Assembly (NCBI RefSeq): GCF_002952055.1
Contig: NZ_CP021255.1
Span: 1-64,000, forward strand
Direction: 5' to 3'
DNA length: 64,000 bases
From: Desulfobulbus oralis
GTDB taxonomy: Bacteria; Desulfobacterota; Desulfobulbia; Desulfobulbales; Desulfobulbaceae
A program made the position numbers and the translations under genes. Below are positions 27,098 through 36,081 of the stretch, piece after piece (within the stretch, counting starts at the first letter, position 1; each line of letters begins with the position of its first letter). The notes beneath the pieces are model-generated. The model worked only from the letters and a program-made list of their open reading frames with translations. It was not told the origin of the DNA and searched no databases.

Positions 27098-27106
27098 ATC
27101 GGGCGG

Positions 27107-27138
27107 AAAGGGCCGGCGTCGCTGCCGGCCCTTTTTTT
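27107..27138 (+). terminator. Rho-independent terminator
   Basis: AGGGCCGGC (27109-27117) pairs with GCCGGCCCT (27124-27132), extended by A/T pairs at its base, and is followed by a seven-T run. Confidence 0.9.
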
Positions 27139-27202
27139 GTCCGATTGCACTTCCCGCCCGCTGCCAGGCGTGAAATGTCACCGCGGACAGGTGCCGCAGC
27201 TT

Positions 27203-27241
27203 CACATTGTCATTGCAATCCTGGGGGCGAAAGATGATAAT
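27203..27241 (+). promoter_or_regulatory. Promoter of the large surface-protein gene with shared upstream 16-mer
   Basis: TTGCAA (27213-27218), a 17-base spacer, then GATAAT (27236-27241). The -35 is the end of the 16-mer CACATTGTCATTGCAA (27203-27218), which recurs exactly at 33528-33543 before the toxin-antitoxin module, again followed by GATAAT. This suggests a common regulator or a common origin. Confidence 0.6.
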
Positions 27242-27336
27242 GCGGATAAAAATTCACTTTGTTTTCCACTGCGCCGGGCCTGAGGAAAAAGCGGCGCCGT
27301 TACGACAATTTACGCAGATGTGCAGGAGAAATGCCC

Positions 27337-30300
27337 ATGAGCGCCCAGCAAAAATCCCCTCGTCGTTCCACCCTTGCGGGCAAACGCCCGAGTCTGTTGA
27401 TGGCCCTGGAACCCCGTATGCTCTACGACGGTGCAGGAGCGGAAGTGGTGGCCGATGCCGCAGCGGCAGAGGCTCTGGTGCCCCAGGACAGTAGCGCGGC
27501 CCAGGAGACGGCAAGTCCGGAAAACGGTGCGGCAAGCCAGCCCGCGGCCGAGCCTGCCGAGGCGGGCGCCCAGGAGACGGCGGCAGGCGAGGGGCAAGGC
27601 AGCAGTGACGACGCTGCCGCCGCGCCTGCGGTGAGCGGTCAGGAGGAGGCGGGAAGCGCTGCCGGGACTTCGCCCGCCGCTGCGACAAACGGAAACTCCG
27701 CTGCGAACACGACGGCCGCCTCTCATGATGCCGGCGCCGCACCGCCGGATGCCGAGGACGAGGAAACAGCCGCGGCAGCCACGGAGGCAACAGCCACCGG
27801 CAGCGCCGACCATGATGATCGGAGCGGCACCGAGGCGGACACGGCAGAGCCTCTGGCCGGGCTGGAGGGTCAGAGCATCCGCCAGGTGGTCTTTGTGGAC
27901 AGCGCGGTGCGCGATCACCAGACTTTGGTTGATGGCATCAGCGGCGGCAGCGAGGCCGGGCCTGCCGGCACGGTGGGCACGAGCGGCTACAGCCTTTCCG
28001 GCAGCACGCTGGTGGTCACCCTGGGGGAAAAACCCCTGGACGACATGCATGCTGTGCTGGAGCACTGCCATGATCTGGATGCCGTGCACCTGGTTTCCCA
28101 CGGCAGCGAGGGCGAACTCATGCTGGGCGGCAACCGCATCAACGCGGGCAATCTGGGCGAGCATGCGGGGCTCTTCGAGCGTCTGGGCAAATCCCTGAGC
28201 GCGGACGGCGATCTGCTGCTCTACGGCTGCAAGGTGGGCAGGGACGGTGCGGGTCAGGCCTTTATCGACCAGGTGGCGGCGCTTTCCGGTGCGGATGTGA
28301 ACGCCTCGACGGATGATACCGGCAACGCCTCTTCCGGCGGCAACTGGAATCTGGAGGTGGCCACCGGGCCCATCGAGACCGCCGCCCTGCTCAACGAACA
28401 GAATGTGGGCAACTGGCAGGGCACCCTGGCACAGGTAACGATCGGGGGCCAGGACCTGCTGCGCCACATGACCTACAACGGGACCGGCGGTAATACGGCA
28501 GCGGCCGTCGACACCGATACCTTCCGTCTGACCCGGGCTGAAAAGCACACGAGCGGCTCGGCGATGTCCAATATCCTCATCGACCTGACAAAGGACTTTA
28601 CCCTGGAATTCAAGGCCTGTTTCAGTGCCGAAGGCCAGTCCAACGACGCGGGCGCAGACGGCATCGCCTTTGTGCTGCACAAGGATCCCAGGGGCCTCCA
28701 TGCCACCGGCAGCACCGGGAAAGGCATCGGTGCTCAGGGCATCGAAAAGGGTCTTGCCGTGGAGTTCGACACCTACTGGAACCAGGGCGAAGACGAGAAT
28801 GGCTACAGAGATCACACCTCGGTGTGGGACACCGACGAGAGCGATCCGGCCACAAAATATCTGAATGTCCAATCAGGCGGCTCTTCCTCCCATATCCAGA
28901 TACTGCCCAAGGAGCTGGAGGACGGCCAGTGGCATGCGGTCAGCATGTCCTGGAACGCGGACAGCAAAATGCTGAGCTACACGATAGACGGGAAGACGAT
29001 GAGCGTGCGGGTCGACCCGAGGGCCTACTTCGGCGGCACGGAGGTCTACTTCGGCTTCACCGCATCCACCGGAGGCTCAGTCAATGAGCACAGCGTGCAA
29101 CTGGTGAGCCTGAAGGGTACCCTGGTCAACAAGGAGCCGGTGGCGCACGCCGATACGGTCACCGCCCAGGCAGGCAAAACGGTTCAGGTGGATGTCGTGC
29201 AAAACGATACGGACGCCGATCCCGGCGATCAGGCCGCCCTGCATGTAACCGCCATCTACGACGAGCGGGACAGCGCCACAGCGATCCCGATCAACCCCGG
29301 CCAGACGATCACCCTGTCTTCCGGTACCAGGGTGACTCTGGAACATGACGGCAAACTGTCTGTCGTCATGGCCCAGGGGACAAACGACCAGGAGGCCTTC
29401 TACTACACGGTCAGCGATGACAAGGGCGGCTTCAGCAAGGCGGCGGTGCATCTGCAGCGGGACAGCGACGGCGACGGCGTGGCCAATGTGGAGGATATCG
29501 ACGACGACAACGACGGCATCCTGGATGCCAACGAGGGGCACAAATGTGTGGTGAAAGAATCCTTCGAGACGCCGAAGAGCCAGAATGTACACAACAACTG
29601 GTACCCCGGAGGAACAAGCCTGAACGGTTTTGAGACCGATGGGGCAGGCTTCAACGTCATCGCGGTCGGCGACGGCAGCCCGGGAGAAACCCTGCATTAC
29701 AATTATTCAGGCCCGGACGTGGCCCAGGACGGCCTGCAGTATCTGGATCTCGGTGGTACCGGCACCCTATCCAAAACCTTTACCCTGAGCGAACAGAGTC
29801 TGGTGGACGTGTCCGGCTGGTTCTCGCGCCGAGAACTTGCTTCCGGCACCGTCAAGATCGACATTCTCGACAGCAGCAACAATGTCGTCTTTTCCACGAC
29901 AAGCGTGGATCTGGCCGGGGCCAGCCGGAACACCTGGTATCTCTCCCAGGCCTACGGCCAATCGCTTGCCGCCGGCACCTACACCCTGCGAATACAGCTC
30001 CCCAATAACCTGAACGTGGACAATATCCGCGTGTGCGCTTCCCGTGACAGCGACGGCGACGGCAAGGCCGACCGCCTGGACATCGACTCGGACAACGACG
30101 GCATCACCGACAATGTCGAGGCCCAGGCGACCAGGGGATACAAGCCGCCATCCGGACATGATGTGGATCGTGACGGTCTGGACGACGCCTACGACGCGAA
30201 TCTCGGCGGTGCTGCCGCCTCCCAGGGCTTGACGCCGGTGGATACGGACAGCGACGGCACGGCGGATGTGCTGGATGCGGATTCGGATAACGACGGTATT

Positions 30301-31818
30301 GCCGACATTGCCGAGCGGGCTGACGGCCAGCCCACCACGCTGACCTCTCCTGCGGATACGGATGGGGACGGTCTGCTCGATATTTTCGAGGCTGGCAATG
30401 TGCATGACGGCTTTGACGTCAACGATAAAAACTGGGATAGCGGCCAGTTCAACCTGGGGCGCGTGCCCGCCCTGAACCCCGATGGCTCCAACGCCGTCCC
30501 CCTGACGGATGGTCAGAGTTATTCCCGTGACCTGCTCTTCCGCGATGTCAACGATCCGCCGGTGGCGGTGGACGATATCGTCACAACCCCGGAGGACACG
30601 CCGCTCAACGGCAATGTGCTGAACAACGACAGCGATCCCGACGGCGACACGCCCCTGATCGTGGGCAGTGCAAGCATCGATACGAATGGCGACGGCACTC
30701 CTGATTCTTTGAACTTGGGGACACCCACCACGCTGACCAACAATGCGGGAGTGACGATCGGCACCCTGCTCCTGCGGGCCAATGGCAGCTACACCTTCAC
30801 CCCGGCTCTGAACTACAGTGGCCCGGTACCGGAGCTGAGCTATACGGTAAAGGATCCGGGTGGCAAGACAGCCACAGCGAAGCTTAAAATCGCCATCACG
30901 CCGGTCAACGATCCGCCGGTGGCGAATCCCGATACGGCCACGACTCCGGAGGATACGCCGATCAACAACATCAATGTGCTGGGCAATGACAGCGATCCGG
31001 ACGGCGATCCCCTGAGCGTGACCAGTGCCACGGTCGATCCTGCCAAGGGCACGGTGGGCGTGAACCCGGACGGGACCCTGAACTTTGTCCCGACCCCTGG
31101 CTTCACCGGCACGGCCATCATCACCTACACCATCTCCGATGGGCACGGCGGTACCGCCACCTCCACGGTGACCGTGAGTGTGCAGCCGCCACACGGCGGG
31201 ACGCACAGGCCAAGCCCTGCGCATCCCCACGTGCCTTCTGCGCCGTCTGCACCTGCCCCACGGCCGCCCTTTGGTTCCACCGGCCTGCACATCCTGTACG
31301 GCAGCCCGGCCAGCCATGGCCTGGGCGCCGGCCCCTGGTCGGGCGGACAGACGGCTGCAGGGCCTGAGGCCGCTTTTGCCGGAACAGGGGCAGAGGGCAC
31401 GGAAACGCCCCGCATGCTTGGTCTGGACACGGGTCTCGATTTCGACCACAATGGGGATCAGCTCGTGGGCACGGAGATCAGCCAGTACATCCACGACACC
31501 GTCAACCACACCTGGGAGCGGGTTGAGCGCTGGTACGGCACGGGTACGCCCGGCGCCGAACTGCTCCGCTATGACGCCCTGGGTGGGGCCCAGGATCCCT
31601 TCAACGGCTTCCACAGCCCGATCGAGAGCAGGATGCTGGAGGATCTGGGCCGTCTGCTGGACAATGTGGTGAGCGGCTCGGCCCTGAGCGGCGACGGGGC
31701 GAGCGGGCTGCTGCCTGTTTTTGCCGAGTCCCGCACCCTGCAGAACCAGCTCAGCCGGGCTGATATCATGGGTCGGGAAGTGGATCGTTTGAGTCGAATC
31801 ATGGATGGCGGGCACTGA
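27337..31818 (+). CDS. Large surface/adhesin-like protein: LEPR-type N-terminus, DUF4347, lectin-like, Ig-like and TSP3 repeats
   Basis: The 1493-residue protein has no Sec signal peptide. Near residue 28 it has L-E-P-R-M-L-Y-D-G-A, the N-terminal tag of LEPR-XLL surface proteins, then an Ala/Glu-rich linker to ~180. DUF4347 spans ~183-365 (V-V-F-V-D-S-A-V and H-L-V-S-H-G-S-E-G). An L-type-lectin-like region follows (~367-596; D-G-I-A-F-V-L and A-V-E-F-D-T-Y), then an Ig/cadherin-like domain, D-x-D-G-D-G calcium repeats (~709-735 and 901-995) around a carbohydrate-binding-like module, and two tandem V-N-D-P-P-V-A Ig-like domains (~1070-1283). The C-terminal ~200 residues are unrecognised and lack RTX repeats. 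The ATG at 27337 has AGGAG eight bases upstream. It is probably the cargo of the export genes that follow. Confidence 0.85.
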   Translation: MSAQQKSPRRSTLAGKRPSLLMALEPRMLYDGAGAEVVADAAAAEALVPQDSSAAQETASPENGAASQPAAEPAEAGAQETAAGEGQGSSDDAAAAPAVSGQEEAGSAAGTSPAAATNGNSAANTTAASHDAGAAPPDAEDEETAAAATEATATGSADHDDRSGTEADTAEPLAGLEGQSIRQVVFVDSAVRDHQTLVDGISGGSEAGPAGTVGTSGYSLSGSTLVVTLGEKPLDDMHAVLEHCHDLDAVHLVSHGSEGELMLGGNRINAGNLGEHAGLFERLGKSLSADGDLLLYGCKVGRDGAGQAFIDQVAALSGADVNASTDDTGNASSGGNWNLEVATGPIETAALLNEQNVGNWQGTLAQVTIGGQDLLRHMTYNGTGGNTAAAVDTDTFRLTRAEKHTSGSAMSNILIDLTKDFTLEFKACFSAEGQSNDAGADGIAFVLHKDPRGLHATGSTGKGIGAQGIEKGLAVEFDTYWNQGEDENGYRDHTSVWDTDESDPATKYLNVQSGGSSSHIQILPKELEDGQWHAVSMSWNADSKMLSYTIDGKTMSVRVDPRAYFGGTEVYFGFTASTGGSVNEHSVQLVSLKGTLVNKEPVAHADTVTAQAGKTVQVDVVQNDTDADPGDQAALHVTAIYDERDSATAIPINPGQTITLSSGTRVTLEHDGKLSVVMAQGTNDQEAFYYTVSDDKGGFSKAAVHLQRDSDGDGVANVEDIDDDNDGILDANEGHKCVVKESFETPKSQNVHNNWYPGGTSLNGFETDGAGFNVIAVGDGSPGETLHYNYSGPDVAQDGLQYLDLGGTGTLSKTFTLSEQSLVDVSGWFSRRELASGTVKIDILDSSNNVVFSTTSVDLAGASRNTWYLSQAYGQSLAAGTYTLRIQLPNNLNVDNIRVCASRDSDGDGKADRLDIDSDNDGITDNVEAQATRGYKPPSGHDVDRDGLDDAYDANLGGAAASQGLTPVDTDSDGTADVLDADSDNDGIADIAERADGQPTTLTSPADTDGDGLLDIFEAGNVHDGFDVNDKNWDSGQFNLGRVPALNPDGSNAVPLTDGQSYSRDLLFRDVNDPPVAVDDIVTTPEDTPLNGNVLNNDSDPDGDTPLIVGSASIDTNGDGTPDSLNLGTPTTLTNNAGVTIGTLLLRANGSYTFTPALNYSGPVPELSYTVKDPGGKTATAKLKIAITPVNDPPVANPDTATTPEDTPINNINVLGNDSDPDGDPLSVTSATVDPAKGTVGVNPDGTLNFVPTPGFTGTAIITYTISDGHGGTATSTVTVSVQPPHGGTHRPSPAHPHVPSAPSAPAPRPPFGSTGLHILYGSPASHGLGAGPWSGGQTAAGPEAAFAGTGAEGTETPRMLGLDTGLDFDHNGDQLVGTEISQYIHDTVNHTWERVERWYGTGTPGAELLRYDALGGAQDPFNGFHSPIESRMLEDLGRLLDNVVSGSALSGDGASGLLPVFAESRTLQNQLSRADIMGREVDRLSRIMDGGH

Positions 31819-31862
31819 TGCGTCCATCCTCGGAGAATCAGAGAGACAGACAAGGAGACAAG

Positions 31863-33362
31863 ATGAATGCAACGATGAAACGAACAGGCGTGACTCTGGG
31901 CATGGCGGTGCTTCTGCTGTCCGGCTGCGGCACGAAGAACCCGAAGCCGGACCTGGACCTGCGCCAGGAGCGGAGCGCGGCCTTCCACGAACGGATGGGC
32001 GCGGATGCGGCGATGGAGCCGATCCATGGGGAATTGACCCTGCCCCTGGCCATTGCGCGGGCGATCAAGTACAACCTGGATCACCGGGTGAAGCTGATGG
32101 AAAGCGCGGTGGCCCGGGAGCAGCTGACTCTGGCCCGGATGTCGTATCTGCCCACGGTGGTGGCCTCGGCGGGCTATTCCTCCCGCAGCAACGAGGCGGG
32201 TGCGGTGAGCCGTTCGCTGCTGACAGGCGACATCAGCCTGGAGTACTCGACCTCGCAGGAGAAGGACCACACCCTGAGCACGCTCAGGGCCTCCTGGGAC
32301 ATGATCGATTTTGGCCTGACCTATTTCACGGTGAGCCAGAAGACAGAGGAGATCGGCATAGCCGAGGAACAGCGGCGCAAGGTGGTGCAGAACATCATCC
32401 AGGATGTGCAGGAGGCCTACTGGCGGGCCTACATCGCCCAGGAGCTGCTGGCCGAAGTGGATGCCCTGGCTGCCGAGAGCGAGAAGGCACTGGTGCACTT
32501 CAAGGGTCTGGCCCACAAGGGCAAGGTGGATCCGAAGGAGGGCCTGAACCAGCAGCGGGAGTTGTTGCAGATCCGCTACAACATGCGGGGCCTGCAGGAG
32601 CAACTGGCCCAGGGCCGGATTCATCTGAACGCGCTTTTGAACCTGCCGCCGAACAGCCAGTATCATCTGCAGGCGGTGGTGCGGGAGTCGCTGCCGGTGA
32701 TTGCGGCGAATGCGGACAAGCTGGAGGGCATGGCCCTGGCCATGCGTCCGGAGCTGCGCATGGAGGACAGCAAGCTCAAGATCAGTCAGGCCGAGGTGAA
32801 GAAGTCGATTTTGGAGATGCTGCCCCATGCGGAACTCTGGGGGCAGTTGAACAACGACACCAACCGGTACCTGTACAACGAGAGCTGGGGCGAGGTCGGC
32901 GCCCAGTTGAGCTGGAACCTGCTGGGGGCTGCCCAGGGTCTGGGCCGGCACGGGGTCTACAAGGCCGAGACCGAGCTGGCCGAGGCCCGGCATCAGGCCC
33001 TGTCCATGGCGGTGCTGGCGCAGGTGCATCTGGCGGTGAACCGCTACGGCATTGCCCTGAAGAAGTATGAAGACGCCTCGGAACTCGAAGAGGTGAGCGG
33101 GAATCTGGCCGCCATGCTGCAACGGGACAAGAAGCGCGAGGGCACGGCAGGTTATGGTCGCATCCGGGCCAACCTGCAGGCCACGGCGACGAAGATGGAG
33201 AGCATGCTGGCCTATGCGGAGGTACAGAACGCGCTGATGCGGGTCTACAACAGCCTGGGCGTGGATCCGATGGAGGAGATGACGGACGAGGCCGGTGTTG
33301 CCGAGCTTGCCGGCCGGATCGAGCGGCACCTGCAGAAGGTCAACGAAAGCCTGGTGCAGTGA
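31863..33362 (+). CDS. TolC-family outer-membrane channel lipoprotein
   Basis: The 499-residue product has a lipoprotein signal (M-K-R-T then V-L-L-L-S-G-C at ~24) and two long alpha-helical outer-membrane-factor halves, with L-T-L-x-x-A-I-x-x-A-I-K-Y-N-L near residue 55 and heptad-like helices throughout. TolC proteins form the outer-membrane exit duct of type I secretion and efflux systems. It starts 44 bases after the surface-protein gene (AAGGAGA before the ATG at 31863) and ends at a terminator, so the two form one operon. The required inner-membrane components are probably the adaptor and M50 proteins encoded at 37.4-41.8 kb. Confidence 0.87.
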   Translation: MNATMKRTGVTLGMAVLLLSGCGTKNPKPDLDLRQERSAAFHERMGADAAMEPIHGELTLPLAIARAIKYNLDHRVKLMESAVAREQLTLARMSYLPTVVASAGYSSRSNEAGAVSRSLLTGDISLEYSTSQEKDHTLSTLRASWDMIDFGLTYFTVSQKTEEIGIAEEQRRKVVQNIIQDVQEAYWRAYIAQELLAEVDALAAESEKALVHFKGLAHKGKVDPKEGLNQQRELLQIRYNMRGLQEQLAQGRIHLNALLNLPPNSQYHLQAVVRESLPVIAANADKLEGMALAMRPELRMEDSKLKISQAEVKKSILEMLPHAELWGQLNNDTNRYLYNESWGEVGAQLSWNLLGAAQGLGRHGVYKAETELAEARHQALSMAVLAQVHLAVNRYGIALKKYEDASELEEVSGNLAAMLQRDKKREGTAGYGRIRANLQATATKMESMLAYAEVQNALMRVYNSLGVDPMEEMTDEAGVAELAGRIERHLQKVNESLVQ

Positions 33363-33390
33363 GCTGAGCGAACAGCGTCTGCCTGCACGG

Positions 33391-33419
33391 AGGGAGCGGC
33401 TCTGCCGCTCCCTTTTTTT
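33391..33419 (+). terminator. Rho-independent terminator after the TolC-like gene
   Basis: AGGGAGCGGC (33391-33400) pairs with GCCGCTCCCT (33404-33413) around TCT, then seven T. The same hairpin and following GTGGCAA recur at 37218-37251. Confidence 0.9.
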
Positions 33420-33428
33420 GTGGCAAAG

Positions 33429-33444
33429 GCCGAGCCGGGCAGAC
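33429..33444. repeat. 16-bp direct repeat, left copy flanking the toxin-antitoxin module
   Basis: GCCGAGCCGGGCAGAC is found here and exactly again at 35250-35265, bracketing the toxin-antitoxin pair. Such a pair of copies could mark acquisition or recombination of the enclosed ~1.8 kb. Confidence 0.5.
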
Positions 33445-33527
33445 AGACAAGGGTTGAGCCACACCTGCTGCCGGCCTTTGAGTATTTTCCACGCTGCCCT
33501 GTATGCAAGTCTGCCTCGGCCCACGCT

Positions 33528-33565
33528 CACATTGTCATTGCAACACGAAGGGAAAAAAAGATAAT
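33528..33565 (+). promoter_or_regulatory. Promoter of the toxin-antitoxin module
   Basis: The 16-mer CACATTGTCATTGCAA (33528-33543), identical to that at 27203-27218, ends in the -35 TTGCAA. GATAAT (33560-33565) follows after 16 bases. The ~150-base leader to the antitoxin start contains no other recognisable gene. Confidence 0.5.
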
Positions 33566-33713
33566 TAAGGCAAGCAATGAAAAGGCGAAAGCGCAGCGGA
33601 ATGAATACAGCGGAGCCCACACGCTTGGAGGATGCAAGTGGCGAAGGCCCCTCATGGCAGATGCCAAGCTGGGCATGAAGGCTGGCCTCGCCCGATTTTC
33701 AATGAGGTGGACA

Positions 33714-34166
33714 ATGGTTGAAGCGGTTGACGTCGCAGCATATATCTTGACTCTGACCGGCCCGGTCACCACGATGAAGCTTCAGAAGCTGGTATTCTAC
33801 ACACAGGCCCGGTTTCTCGTCAAAAATGGCAAACCCCTGTTCAGGAACCGCATAGAGGCGTGGATCAACGGGCCGGTGGTGCCCGACCTGTTTCATCGGC
33901 ACACGGGGATGTTCATGATAGGACCAGGACAGCTTGCGGCAAGCGCCGGGCTTTCGGACAGGGCCAGGGAGGCGGCGAGTGCGGTCGTCCGTGTGTTGGG
34001 GCCATTTTCCGGCGAACAGCTCAGACAGCTCAGCCACAACGAGAAGCCCTGGCAGGATGCACGCCATGGACGCGAACCGGAGGACAGGAGCGACCAGGAA
34101 ATAAGCATTGAGGCGATGCGTACCTTTTACTCCAGCCCTGAATGCGCAAATCCCGCACTCAGGTGA
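33714..34166 (+). CDS. panA: Panacea (DUF4065/SocA-like) domain antitoxin
   Basis: Panacea-domain proteins (PanA) act as antitoxins that bind and neutralise unrelated toxins, including toxic small alarmone synthetases. The 150-residue product matches the fold's conserved pieces: V-A-x-Y-I-L near the start, M-K-L-Q-K-L-V-F-Y-x-Q-A (about 21-32), and I-E-A-W-I-N-G-P-V-V-P-D-L-F (about 46-59). The ATG at 33714 has GAGG six bases upstream; an ATG at 33654 is possible but adds unrelated residues. It overlaps the downstream RelA/SpoT-domain gene by 25 bases, the usual antitoxin-first arrangement. Confidence 0.82.
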   Translation: MVEAVDVAAYILTLTGPVTTMKLQKLVFYTQARFLVKNGKPLFRNRIEAWINGPVVPDLFHRHTGMFMIGPGQLAASAGLSDRAREAASAVVRVLGPFSGEQLRQLSHNEKPWQDARHGREPEDRSDQEISIEAMRTFYSSPECANPALR

Positions 34167-35149
34167 ACGAGGGCAAGGCCCCTTCCAAAAAGCAGATCAG
34201 GAGGGCCGGTGATTTGCTTGCCGGCCGCAAGGCTGGAGCAATGGCACCTGCGGACAAAACAGAGGCCTTGGCCATCCTGGGGTATTGGCGTGCGGTCCAT
34301 ATGGCTCCCCTGCACAAGACACTGGATCTGCTTGAATCAGTATGTGGCAGGGACGAATCAACCATTCTGGTCAGCCGATTGAAGAGGCTGGAATCCATCA
34401 TTGACAAACTGAGGCGCTCTGGCCATCGATCTGATCTGAGTCAGATGCAGGACCTGGCCGGCTGCCGCCTGATCGTGCCGCATGATGACGATGTTCGCCG
34501 CATGGCCAACGAAATTGGGGCGGCCGGAGTTTCCATCAGGAAGGACTACCTGACTGTCCCACAAGACTCTGGTTACCGGGGCATGCATCTCATTTGCCGT
34601 CATGATGCGGCAGGCTATCAGGGGCTGCGTGTTGAAATCCAGATACGGTCGCGTCTTCAACACGCCTGGGCAACAGGAGTTGAAACCTATGATCTGATTG
34701 CCCGGGGCAACCTGAAGGCAGGCGAAGGCAAGGCGGAGGAGAGGCGATATTTTCAAATTCTCTCTGCCCTGATGAACTCCGGGCTTGAAGATGAAAGGAC
34801 TTTAAGGGAAGAATTACAGGCAATTGACAGGCAATTAAATATTTATCATCGCCTGCGCGCGGCTGAGAATTCGATGTTTATCCAGGACAGCGATAAGCAG
34901 ATTTGCCGCGCTGGAAGCTGTCTGCTCACCGTGAACACAGAGGAGCAAACCATCAACCTTGAGGTCTATTCAGCGCAAGAGGAGGCCGCTGCGGCGGACA
35001 AGTACACCGAGCTTGAAAGCCCAGGACAGGTGGGGCGCATTTACCTCCTGGCCCGCGCCGCCTCCCGGGAGCACCTGGAAATTGCCTTCCCTAATTACTT
35101 TTCGGGAATCAGGGAGTTCATGGCCCAACTTAAAGGGCTTTTGCAGTGA
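34142..35149 (+). CDS. toxSAS-type RelA/SpoT-domain toxin
   Basis: The 335-residue product has one RelA/SpoT nucleotidyltransferase domain: D-L-A-G-C-R-L-I-V (about 103-111), S-G-Y-R-G-M-H-L-I (about 142-150) and E-I-Q-I-R-S-R-L-Q-H-A-W-A (about 161-173), with no hydrolase or regulatory ACT/TGS domains. Stand-alone synthetases paired with Panacea antitoxins are toxSAS toxins, which stop growth by making (p)ppApp or by pyrophosphorylating tRNA CCA ends. Which activity applies here is not visible. The start could be the ATG at 34142 or a GTG at 34163 that overlaps the antitoxin stop. Codon use is more AT-rich around 34.8-34.9 kb than in the neighbours, which fits horizontal origin. Confidence 0.82.
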   Translation: MRKSRTQVNEGKAPSKKQIRRAGDLLAGRKAGAMAPADKTEALAILGYWRAVHMAPLHKTLDLLESVCGRDESTILVSRLKRLESIIDKLRRSGHRSDLSQMQDLAGCRLIVPHDDDVRRMANEIGAAGVSIRKDYLTVPQDSGYRGMHLICRHDAAGYQGLRVEIQIRSRLQHAWATGVETYDLIARGNLKAGEGKAEERRYFQILSALMNSGLEDERTLREELQAIDRQLNIYHRLRAAENSMFIQDSDKQICRAGSCLLTVNTEEQTINLEVYSAQEEAAAADKYTELESPGQVGRIYLLARAASREHLEIAFPNYFSGIREFMAQLKGLLQ

Positions 35150-35249
35150 ATCTGGCCGCAAGGCGCTGCCATTCCGCTCCTTGCCCCCAACGCCTGAGCG
35201 CAACCAAGCCGGACAGCCTCCTGGTAGAGAAAACTGCCGCCTGACGGGG

Positions 35250-35265
35250 GCCGAGCCGGGCAGAC
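35250..35265. repeat. 16-bp direct repeat, right copy flanking the toxin-antitoxin module
   Basis: This is an exact copy of 33429-33444. The 263 bases between the toxin stop and the CsgG-like gene otherwise contain only a possible -10 (TACAAT, 35297-35302) and no gene. Confidence 0.5.
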
Positions 35266-35412
35266 GAAGATGGTGGTGCAACGGGCCCGCTTTTGGTACA
35301 ATCCTGCGCACAGGCGGGGCGTCTTCCCGGCCTGCGACATCATGGTCGCGGGCATGATCGGGCCAGGGCGCTCTCCGTTTTCTCTTCTTCCCTGACGATG
35401 TGAGGAAAACCC

Positions 35413-36081
35413 ATGCATCTCATGAAAATTTGTGCTGCCGCCCTCCTTGTCTGCTGTCTTGGCGGCTGCGCCACGGAAAGCTCCAGGGTCGTGCCGACAG
35501 AAAAGGTCAAGGCCTATGACCGCCCCTACAGCGGCACCAGGACTTCTATTTCCGTGGGCAAATTCGACAATAAATCCAGCTACATGAACGGCGTGTTTTC
35601 AAACGGGGACAACCGCCTTGGCAGTCAGGCCAAGACGATCCTGCTCAGATGCCTGCAGCAGTCGGGCAGGTTTACGGTGCTCGACCGGGAGAACATGAGC
35701 GAAATCAGGCAGGAAGCCGGGCTGGCCAGGACCAGGCAGGAGATCCGGGGGGCCCGCTACGTCATCACCGGGGATGTCACCGCCTTTGGCCGGAAAAATA
35801 TCGGCGACCGGCAGCTCTTCGGCATCCTTGGCCGGGGCAAGGAGCAGATCGCCTATGCCAAGGTGGATCTCAATGTGGTGCGGGTCAGCGACTCGGCTGT
35901 GGTGTATTCCGCGCAGGGGGCTGGAGAGTATGCCCTGTCGCACCGTGAAATCATCGGCTTCGGGGGTACGGCCGGCTACGATGCCACCCTGAACGGCAAG
36001 GTGCTGGATCTGGCCATCCGCGAGGCGGTCGACAACTTGGTGCAGGGGATCGACAATGGCGCCTGGACGCCTGCCGAATAA
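35413..36081 (+). CDS. CsgG/HfaB-family outer-membrane lipoprotein
   Basis: The 222-residue product has a lipoprotein signal ending L-G-G-C (about 18-21) and the CsgG/HfaB core: I-S-V-G-K-F-D-N-K-S, a G-R-F-T-V-L-D-R-E-N segment, and an E-I-R-Q-E-A-G ... G-A-R-Y-V-I-T-G-D-V stretch. CsgG forms the curli secretion pore and HfaB anchors the Caulobacter holdfast. No curli subunits or CsgE/F are nearby. It heads an overlapping three-gene lipoprotein set (26-base overlap with the next gene). GAGG lies seven bases before the ATG. Confidence 0.85.
   Translation: MHLMKICAAALLVCCLGGCATESSRVVPTEKVKAYDRPYSGTRTSISVGKFDNKSSYMNGVFSNGDNRLGSQAKTILLRCLQQSGRFTVLDRENMSEIRQEAGLARTRQEIRGARYVITGDVTAFGRKNIGDRQLFGILGRGKEQIAYAKVDLNVVRVSDSAVVYSAQGAGEYALSHREIIGFGGTAGYDATLNGKVLDLAIREAVDNLVQGIDNGAWTPAE

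Noticed and set aside
29767-31872. 701-codon minus-strand frame inside the surface-protein gene
   Set aside because: The plus-strand frame has clear domain repeats; the antisense frame has no recognisable domain.
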